A stretch of 44,491 nt of DNA, taken from positions 1-44,491 of the forward strand of contig JABSQE010000143.1 of NCBI GenBank assembly GCA_013214245.1. The letters run 5' to 3'. The DNA comes from Hyphomicrobiaceae bacterium (lineage in GTDB: Bacteria; Pseudomonadota; Alphaproteobacteria; Rhizobiales; Hyphomicrobiaceae). Shown here one piece after another: positions 37,612 to 44,491 of this stretch. The first letter of the stretch is position 1, and each line of letters starts with the position of its first letter. A model generated the notes under the pieces. It made no database searches, was not told the origin of the DNA, and was given only the letters and a program-made list of their open reading frames with translations. Made by a program: the position numbers and the translations under genes.

Positions 37612-38856
37612 CTAAGATCGACTGCGCATAGCAAGTATCTTTAATCGTAAAGCATTAATCTTTATGAAACCCTCAGCATCTTTTTGATTATAGGCCCCAT
37701 AATCATCTTCAAATGTAACCAACTTTTTAGAATATAAAGAGTTTTCACTCTCGCGACCAACAACAATAACATTTCCCTTGTAAAGTTTAAGCCTCACGAC
37801 TCCATCAACATGCTCTTGACTTTGATCGATTAGTGCTTGAAGCATTCTTCGCTCTGGGCTAAACCAAAAACCATTATAAATGAGCTCTGCATATCGCGGC
37901 ATTATCTCATCTTTAAGATGAGCAGCCCCCCTATCTAAGGTGATTGACTCGATTGCCCGATGAGCTTGCAACAAAATAGTACCTCCTGGTGCCTCATAAA
38001 TGCCCCGGGATTTAATCCCTACAAAGCGATTTTCAACCAAGTCTAAGTAACCAATACCGTTGTCTCGCCCGTAATCATTCAAGGCGGCAAGAAGACTTGC
38101 TGGACTCATATCTCGACCATTGATACTTACGGCGTCACCGCGTTTGAAGCCTATAGTAATTTCAGTTGCTATATCTGGAGCATCTTCAGGATTCATAATA
38201 CGTTGATAAACAAATGGTTGAGAACTAATGCTTGGATCCTCTAGCATCTTACCCTCAAATGAGGAGTGTAGTAAATTGGCATCGATGGAAAACGGCGCCT
38301 CTCCTTCTTTATCTTTGGCAACTGGAATTTGGTGTTTTCTGGCAAACTCGATTAAAGATTCTCGACCCGAAAAACCCCATTCGCGCCAAGGTGCAATAAC
38401 CTCAATAGTAGGTTCTAAAGCATAATAACTCAACTCAAAGCGTACCTGATCGTTACCTTTTCCTCTGGCTCCATGGCAAACAGCACCAGCATTTACCTGT
38501 TGGGCAATCTCAATTTGTTTTTTCGCTATAAGCGGACGGGCAATTGAAGTGCCAAGTAAATACAAGCCTTCATATAGTGCATTAGCACGAAACATAGGAA
38601 AGACATAATCTCGTACAAACTCTTCGCGCAGATCTTGTATAAACACATTTTCTGATTTGATGCCAAGCTTCAAAGCTTTATCACGCGCTGGCCCAAGCTC
38701 TTCGCCTTGACCAAGATTTGCCGTAAAAGTCACAACTTCTGCACTGTAGGTCTCTTGTAGCCACTTTAGTATAATCGATGTATCAAGGCCACCAGAATAG
38801 GCAAGTACTACTTTACTTGATATTTTCTTTGTGTTTCGTTTGGCTTCACCTGCCAT
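37612..38856 (-). CDS. argG: Argininosuccinate synthase with altered signature
   Basis: Joins citrulline and aspartate with ATP to make argininosuccinate. The 414 residues are full length. The ATP-binding LAYSGGLDTS is intact (residues 18-27), as are GEGLGPARDKA-like GEELGPARDKA, APWREWGFSGRESLIEFA and GYLDLVENRFVGIKSRGIYEAPGG. The second signature, normally G-x-T-x-K-G-N-D-x-x-R-F, reads GARGKGNDQVRF: Arg131 (codon AGA at 38464-38466) replaces the Thr that contacts substrate in known enzymes. A single C-to-G change from ACA would explain it. GAGGA lies nine bases before the ATG. The gene stands alone, 268 bases from the RND pump genes. Activity is doubtful if the base is real. Confidence 0.96.
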   Translation of the reverse strand: MAGEAKRNTKKISSKVVLAYSGGLDTSIILKWLQETYSAEVVTFTANLGQGEELGPARDKALKLGIKSENVFIQDLREEFVRDYVFPMFRANALYEGLYLLGTSIARPLIAKKQIEIAQQVNAGAVCHGARGKGNDQVRFELSYYALEPTIEVIAPWREWGFSGRESLIEFARKHQIPVAKDKEGEAPFSIDANLLHSSFEGKMLEDPSISSQPFVYQRIMNPEDAPDIATEITIGFKRGDAVSINGRDMSPASLLAALNDYGRDNGIGYLDLVENRFVGIKSRGIYEAPGGTILLQAHRAIESITLDRGAAHLKDEIMPRYAELIYNGFWFSPERRMLQALIDQSQEHVDGVVRLKLYKGNVIVVGRESENSLYSKKLVTFEDDYGAYNQKDAEGFIKINALRLKILAMRSRS

Positions 38857-39124
38857 TATAAAGTATCCTCAATGTTTGATGATATTAAGCTTACTGTGAT
38901 CACCTGTATAAAGCGTTAAAAAATCTCTAGTTTTAAATAACGTAGATGAATAACCAGACTTTTTACAAACACTTTGAAGAACATACAATTTGAGTGTCAT
39001 CTAAACTCACATCCAATTTTTTCATTCCAACAAAAAATAGAGCTACATACTAATCTAAAATCCTTTCAAGTACAGTAAAGTTTGAAATATTAGCTCTTCT
39101 TCTAAATTATTCAAACAACTCATA

Positions 39125-42100
39125 CTATTTAGTAGTAGCCGTATCAATAATGTAAATGCGAATTATATTTCGAAACAAATGATCTATATCTGACGCAATG
39201 CCTATCAAACACGGTACCAAAACAAGTACGATCACTGTTGCAGTTGTCAATCCAAAAACGATTGTAATTGCAAGTGGAATTAAAAACTGGGCTTGCAAAC
39301 TCGTCTCAAATAACAACGGAGCTAAACCACCAATAGTAGTTAAAGAAGTCAGTAGAACAGCACGTAGGCGGTCACCCGCAGCTTTGATTACTGCAGTTTC
39401 AAGATCTTCACCAAATGTTTTTTGTCGTTCAATAAGACGGCTGATCATAACAATAGAATCATTTATCAAGATACCACCCAAGCCTAAAAGACCTATTAGA
39501 GAAGGTAATGTTAGGTCATATCCCATAACATAGTGACCAAAAACAGCACCCACAAAGCCAAATGGAATAATAGCCATTACGGCTAGTGGTTTAAAGAAAC
39601 TTTCAAATACCCAACCCAATATTATATAAATTGTAGTTGCCGCTAGAAGCGCACCAAGTTTTAAATCTCTGAAAGCATTACCGCGTTCCTCTTGACGACC
39701 ACCGTAATTATATCCCACACCATATTTTTCTGCCAGCTCAGGCATAACAGCTTGCTCCAGCTTACTTACTAGCTTTCTATTAGTTGTAATCTTCTGATTG
39801 AGATCTGCAGTTACGGTGACTGTTGTGATACCATCTTTACGCTGAATTGTTGAAAACGTCTGCCGCTCATCAATATCGACCACGTCTGCAAGTGCAATAC
39901 GGGTACCTGCGGAAGTGCGCAAGAACAAATTAGAAAATGCAGCAAATCCTAATTTGTCTTGCTTTTTTAGCACACGTACTGTGATCTCCTCATCATCACG
40001 AGCAAATTTTGTTGCAATCGTACCCTCGAACGCATTGCGTATATACTGACCTACTTCCGTCGATGTAAACCCGAGTGCTGTTCCTCGCGGCGTTAACGAT
40101 AATACTAGTTCTCTAGGACCATATGATAGATCGTCTTCTATAGCACTCACTCCATCAAAACTGGTAAGCTCTATTTTAATCTCCTCAGCAGCTTTTTTCA
40201 AAACATTTAAAGGTGCGCCGTAGAGCCTAATATCGACATCTCGACCCGGCGGGCCAGAGCGGCGACCATATATGGTAATGCGCTCTACACCTGGAATTTC
40301 AGGTAAGGCTAAGCGCCAGGCTGACAGAATATTTTGAGTACGTATATCTCTAGCTTCACTCGGGACTAACTGAGCATTAATCTCAGCGAGGTTATCACCT
40401 GTTTGGCGGCCAGTTTTGCCCAATAAGGCGAATGATGTTTCAACAAGCTGTACTTTTTCTCTTGTTAGATTATGAATATGAAAATCGTTATGATTTAAGA
40501 GTAGTTTTTCCTCAGCTGAGTACAACGCTTGTTGCACCAAATCTACTGCTTTGATCTGCTCATTGCGAGGCACTCCAGGAGTAAAATAGATTGATGCCAA
40601 TGCATTTTCTGATTCTATTTGAGGAAAAAATACAAAGCGTACGCGCTCACCAGCCAACGCTCCAAAGGCAACTATAAGACAAGCTACCATAAGTGCAATT
40701 GTCGTAATTCTCCAACGAAATGCAAGACGCACAAGAGGTAGAAAAATTAAATCCCGAAACTGGCCAAATCGGACATCAATGACACGCCTAAAAATACTTT
40801 TATGATTCTTTTTTAATCGTCCATGACGCAGATGCCCCGGCAATATAAAAAAGCATTCAAGCATACTGGCTATTAATGCTGCAATCACTACCAAAGGAAT
40901 CGCGCTCATGATGTTACCAATCGTGCCGGTAATAAAAAAAATTGGTAAAAACGCTACTGCAGTAGTCAATACAGCCGCCATAACAGGTAAATACATCCGT
41001 ATGGCACCTTGCTCTGCAGAATCAGCACGTGACATACCGCTCTCCTCAAGTGCAGCTGAATGTTCACCAACTACGATAGCATCATCCACAATAATCCCGA
41101 TCATCATAATGAGACCGAACATGGATACCATATTCAAACTTTGGCCAGTAACCCACATGACGCCCAAGGTTGCAAAAATAGCAACTGGTATGCCAGCAGC
41201 TGTCCAGAATGCTATACGAACATTCAGAAAGATGAACAATGCAACAAGGACAAGAACCAAACCCTGAAGACCATTCTTAAGTAAGATGTCAAGTCTGTCT
41301 TGAACATATCTACCCGTAACATCGTAAATATTTATATCCAAAGATTGAGGTAGTTGCTGTTGAGCTCTGGAGATGTAGTTTTCCATTGCATACATCGTTT
41401 TTAAAGTATCAGCTGTAGTTGATCTTTTGACCTGCAATTCTATTGCCTGGGTACCACAGATTAGACTGTTAGATGTATGTTTGCAGCTTTTTGGATCCGA
41501 TCTCTTTTCGTTAAGCCAGCCAAGCATTCCATCTCGTTCGAACACAGTTTTAATAGACGCGATGTCGTCGAGATAAACTTTGTGCCCTGTCGCCAATGAT
41601 TTTATCTCGATACGACCTATATCCTTGAGTGTTCGACGATCAGCCTCAGTACGAAGTTGGCTTTCATTAGCCCCCTTAAGAGTTCCTGCTGGTAGACTTT
41701 GGGTATTATTTTGAATTTTTCTCGATATCTCTTCCAGAGTAATATCAAGACGTCTAAGTTCGCTCTCGCGAACTTCGATATGAATTTCTTCGCTCCGCAC
41801 ACCACGCAGATCAACCTTGTCTATTCCGGCATCAAGCAAGCCGTCTCTGATGGTTTTAGCGTAAGACTTCAAAACTCGTTCTGTGAATGGTCCTGATACT
41901 GATATCCGTGCAACCGGCTCGAGTAAAGCTGCACGTTTAATTTTAGGAACTTCTACTCCATCCGGCAATGTTGTTACGGAGACAACAGCTTGTTCAATAT
42001 CGGATTGTGCCTTCTGCATATCTGCACTAGGTTTGAATTCTATAGAAATACTGGCTACACCTTCCCTAGCGTAGGAACGTACTTTCTCAACCGCATCTAT

Positions 42101-42397
42101 AAATCGCAATTCAGGCTCGAGAACATCAAGAATATTCTTCGCAATGTCTTCTGAGCTTGCTCCTGGCCAACGTACTGATACTGTCACTACGGGAACCTGA
42201 AGATCGGGAAAAAACTGCCGATTTAATTTGGCTAGACTGAAAAGCCCAACTAAAATCATTAAAGCAGTTAAAAGATGCGCTGCAGTGCCATGACGAGTAA
42301 AGCGCGTGATAAATGTGTCTGCCGCGTGATCTTTTCGGGATTTACGAATCCATGTTCGAGCTGTACGTGATAGGCGGTATCTATTTTTTAAGGCCAT
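39125..42397 (-). CDS. RND-family efflux transporter, inner-membrane pump
   Basis: Proton-driven pump of the AcrB/MexB superfamily (ACR_tran), 1090 residues. Layout: basic cytoplasmic N terminus, membrane segment about 41-58, porter domain with FPDLQVPVVTVSVRWPGASSEDI, membrane bundle containing the proton-relay IIGIIVDDAIVVGEHSA, second porter domain, and second bundle with GILINDSIVMISRL and RLRAVLLTSLTTIGGLAPLL. All twelve membrane segments appear present. The ATG at 42397 is chosen because it lies one base after the stop of the fusion-protein gene and gives the normal N terminus; an upstream in-frame start at 42424 would overlap that gene. No outer-membrane channel gene is present. The substrate is unknown. 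Confidence 0.93.
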   Translation of the reverse strand: MALKNRYRLSRTARTWIRKSRKDHAADTFITRFTRHGTAAHLLTALMILVGLFSLAKLNRQFFPDLQVPVVTVSVRWPGASSEDIAKNILDVLEPELRFIDAVEKVRSYAREGVASISIEFKPSADMQKAQSDIEQAVVSVTTLPDGVEVPKIKRAALLEPVARISVSGPFTERVLKSYAKTIRDGLLDAGIDKVDLRGVRSEEIHIEVRESELRRLDITLEEISRKIQNNTQSLPAGTLKGANESQLRTEADRRTLKDIGRIEIKSLATGHKVYLDDIASIKTVFERDGMLGWLNEKRSDPKSCKHTSNSLICGTQAIELQVKRSTTADTLKTMYAMENYISRAQQQLPQSLDINIYDVTGRYVQDRLDILLKNGLQGLVLVLVALFIFLNVRIAFWTAAGIPVAIFATLGVMWVTGQSLNMVSMFGLIMMIGIIVDDAIVVGEHSAALEESGMSRADSAEQGAIRMYLPVMAAVLTTAVAFLPIFFITGTIGNIMSAIPLVVIAALIASMLECFFILPGHLRHGRLKKNHKSIFRRVIDVRFGQFRDLIFLPLVRLAFRWRITTIALMVACLIVAFGALAGERVRFVFFPQIESENALASIYFTPGVPRNEQIKAVDLVQQALYSAEEKLLLNHNDFHIHNLTREKVQLVETSFALLGKTGRQTGDNLAEINAQLVPSEARDIRTQNILSAWRLALPEIPGVERITIYGRRSGPPGRDVDIRLYGAPLNVLKKAAEEIKIELTSFDGVSAIEDDLSYGPRELVLSLTPRGTALGFTSTEVGQYIRNAFEGTIATKFARDDEEITVRVLKKQDKLGFAAFSNLFLRTSAGTRIALADVVDIDERQTFSTIQRKDGITTVTVTADLNQKITTNRKLVSKLEQAVMPELAEKYGVGYNYGGRQEERGNAFRDLKLGALLAATTIYIILGWVFESFFKPLAVMAIIPFGFVGAVFGHYVMGYDLTLPSLIGLLGLGGILINDSIVMISRLIERQKTFGEDLETAVIKAAGDRLRAVLLTSLTTIGGLAPLLFETSLQAQFLIPLAITIVFGLTTATVIVLVLVPCLIGIASDIDHLFRNIIRIYIIDTATTK

Positions 42398-42398
42398 G

Positions 42399-43829
42399 CT
42401 ATGTAAGATCCTTAACAAGCACACCCTTACCCGGATTTGAAAGACGTGTTACCATAATACGTTCCCCAGGCTTAAGATCGCCACGCACAAGGAAATACTG
42501 ACCACTTGCCCCAACAATCTGAACTCGCCGTTCCTCTAGTTCACCCTCGTTTATGACATATAATTTTCTGTGTTTTTCATTTTCAGCGATATTTAGATCT
42601 TTAGATAAATTATGATTATATTCATCTCTATCATTTCTATATTTATACAAAGCTTCTTCGGGTACTTTGACAACATTTTTGTATTGAACGTCAAATATTT
42701 TTACTCCCACAAAAACTCCTGGACGAATAGAAGCAGGGATTTGAGGAGTTTTAATTCGACCATATATGTTTATACCACCGTCTTGAGCATGAACACGCGC
42801 CTCTATACGCTCTACTGTAGCGTTATATCTCAGTTTACGGCTACCTATGTCCCAAGTTACCACGATCGGACGTCCAATTAAATCTACCTCGCCTGCGGTA
42901 AGACGACCAAACTGTCTGTCTGTAATAGCAAACTTTACATCAATCCAGTCGCGATCGATTAGAGTTGCAACACGATCATTCACACTCATCATTCGCCCAA
43001 TCTGGGCTTCCACATCACTGACGTAAGCGTTGAATGGCGATGTAAGAAATGTTTCTGAAAGCCGTTTACGAGCCCTTTTTAAGAGCGCTTCCAGTCGTGA
43101 TATTGTAGCTTTCTGCTGCACTTTTCTGGCAGACCACACTTTGAGATTGTTGTTAAGTTGCTGAACCACTTGCCGACGCTGCGATAAGGTTAGTTTGCGA
43201 TCATCAACTGTACGCTTGGAGATAGTACCTCGTGTAACTAGCATTTTCGCTCGGTCTAAATCTATTTGAGCAAGCCGTAATTGCTCGCCTGCCGACATAA
43301 GATTACCTTTTTCCACCTGCAACAATGCTTCCATCTCAACTATCTTAGCATTGGCCTCAGTAAGTTGTGCCTGCGCCTCAGATACGGCGATCTCATAATC
43401 AAACGACTCAATTTCTAATAGCATGTCACCAGTTTTTACTTCGCCACCAGCAAGCAATTGTGAGCCCGTTCTAATTACTTTACCTGCTACTAGAGCGCGC
43501 AAGTCAACCTGCCGACCAGCTACAGTCGTGCCGTAAAGCTTTATCGCTGGTTGGTCATTTGTAAACGTGACAGACAAAGAACGTACGGGAAAAATGAATT
43601 TCTGAGGCTCTCTACTAACTGCTCCAGGTTTCGTCATCGACATATATTGATAGATACTAATAGCTCCAGCTAACACAATAATTGGTGACAAAATTTGTGC
43701 TAAAAGTCGAGGCTGCAATAGTCTATGTATCATAAGAACAGTCCAAAAACTGGAGTTTTTCACATCATCTGGAACGGCTTCAGTTTTAACGGTTCGATTT
43801 TGAAGCATAGGGTTGTATAATAGCTTCAC
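42399..43829 (-). CDS. RND efflux membrane fusion protein (HlyD/AcrA type)
   Basis: Periplasmic adaptor that links the pump to an outer-membrane channel. In 476 residues: cytoplasmic N terminus, membrane anchor about 43-62, first lipoyl half and beta segment about 85-143, alpha-helical coiled-coil hairpin about 145-260, second lipoyl half about 261-290 (FLTSPFNAYVSDVEAQIGRM), then beta-barrel and membrane-proximal domains. A single anchor helix rather than a lipoprotein signal is seen. The start is GTG at 43829 with GGAG seven bases upstream; Met8 is an alternative. It lies directly upstream of the RND gene with one base between them, so the two are co-transcribed and probably translationally coupled. 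No regulator gene is adjacent. Confidence 0.92.
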   Translation of the reverse strand: MKLLYNPMLQNRTVKTEAVPDDVKNSSFWTVLMIHRLLQPRLLAQILSPIIVLAGAISIYQYMSMTKPGAVSREPQKFIFPVRSLSVTFTNDQPAIKLYGTTVAGRQVDLRALVAGKVIRTGSQLLAGGEVKTGDMLLEIESFDYEIAVSEAQAQLTEANAKIVEMEALLQVEKGNLMSAGEQLRLAQIDLDRAKMLVTRGTISKRTVDDRKLTLSQRRQVVQQLNNNLKVWSARKVQQKATISRLEALLKRARKRLSETFLTSPFNAYVSDVEAQIGRMMSVNDRVATLIDRDWIDVKFAITDRQFGRLTAGEVDLIGRPIVVTWDIGSRKLRYNATVERIEARVHAQDGGINIYGRIKTPQIPASIRPGVFVGVKIFDVQYKNVVKVPEEALYKYRNDRDEYNHNLSKDLNIAENEKHRKLYVINEGELEERRVQIVGASGQYFLVRGDLKPGERIMVTRLSNPGKGVLVKDLT

Positions 43830-44491
43830 ATTCGGTCTCCTACCCGGCAGATGATTAAGTGTGAAGTTTTGAGTAGTTTAGTCTCTGTAATTTTGACATG
43901 ATAGTATTTATAAAATGGCAATCGTAAGGAACTCATAAAGATTTGCGTCTGCAAGAATTAATGAAACAACAATATGCAATACATTAAGCAGTTTAAGAAC
44001 TAGTGTATTGGGGGTATTCATAAACTAATATATCACAAATTTAGATTTTAAGATCAACTAGGCCTGGCCGATACTTAAATATGGATGTGTAATAACCGTT
44101 AGTAGATTTGTAATGCACTAATAAAAAATCCTATCAACACACTCATACTTCCTATTAAAGGTGGGTACAGCAAATCAGCCTCAACAAGGATTTTGAGTAA
44201 CAATCATGTATTCTCTTTTGTTACAACAATTCTAGTGCGGTGATCACTTATCGTATCAATTTCTAGCCACTACTATGTTGCCAAATTTAAAGTCAAAATT
44301 AACGTATATAGAAATTTTTTCTATTTCAATATATATCAGTGCACTAGCCAAGAATTCAAAGCGCAAATTATACATAAAAAATCATAAAATAGGCTTTTCT
44401 TACTTGCTATGAATTCATTGAAGATGGCGTAGACTTTGGCGAATATGATTATCTAATACTTACATTCAATCCGATTTGACGCTTTGCCTAA
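43830..44491. other. Noncoding stretch upstream of the efflux operon
   Basis: Must hold the efflux promoter. No divergent regulator gene, RNA or repeat recognised. AT-rich up to the window end. Confidence 0.45.

Overview
The window looks like chromosomal DNA of an AT-rich alphaproteobacterium of the Hyphomicrobiales (Rhizobiales) type. The protein set supports this: a C-terminal-extended SspB ending in the rhizobial VSLDAFRKK tail next to fumC, a DUF2865 protein, a DUF2842 protein, an OlsB-type ornithine acyltransferase, a type 2 ArgC, a COG3146 FemAB-like acyltransferase next to a HIT protein, and a trmN6-like/sppA/small membrane protein/glyQ/glyS row. By my count coding sequence covers only about 70% of the window, and sixteen gaps of roughly 0.35-1.2 kb hold no recognisable gene. 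With two damaged genes this points to a host-associated or reductively evolving lineage (inference; the genus cannot be read from this window).

Layout: 0.7-3.6 kb carries sodB, a FemAB-like acyltransferase and a HIT protein (+). 4.4-6.4 kb carries hpf and ptsN (+) against uppP (-). 7.4-12.1 kb carries typA (-), argC and a DUF2842 membrane protein (+). 12.2-16 kb carries a Wzz/ExoP-like polysaccharide co-polymerase with a degenerate kinase domain and a TPR lipoprotein (-). 17-22.4 kb is a minus-strand row trmN6-like, sppA, small membrane protein, glyQ, glyS, divergent from polyprenyl diphosphate synthase (+). 24-29.2 kb carries an NDUFAF5/BioC-like methyltransferase (-), then sspB, fumC and olsB (+). 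29.4-32.6 kb has a secreted TPR protein and a broken cysS (-). 32.9-37 kb has DUF2865, a GNAT, a possible small membrane protein and an SbtA-family bicarbonate permease (+). 37.6-43.8 kb has argG and an RND efflux pump with its membrane fusion protein (-).

Most genes are housekeeping: glycyl-tRNA synthesis, arginine synthesis (argC, argG), the TCA cycle (fumC), quinone side chain and undecaprenyl carrier recycling, proteolysis adaptors, ribosome hibernation and stress GTPase. Envelope functions (Wzz-like protein, OlsB, RND pump, UppP, FemAB-like enzyme) make up much of the rest. No tRNA, rRNA, CRISPR array, transposase or integrase was recognised.

The most notable observations are two independent lesions in cysS (an in-frame TAG and a one-base frameshift, normally lethal unless a second gene exists) and an argininosuccinate synthase in which the conserved Thr of the G-x-T-x-K-G-N-D signature is Arg. 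I did not find evidence for a new multi-gene system.
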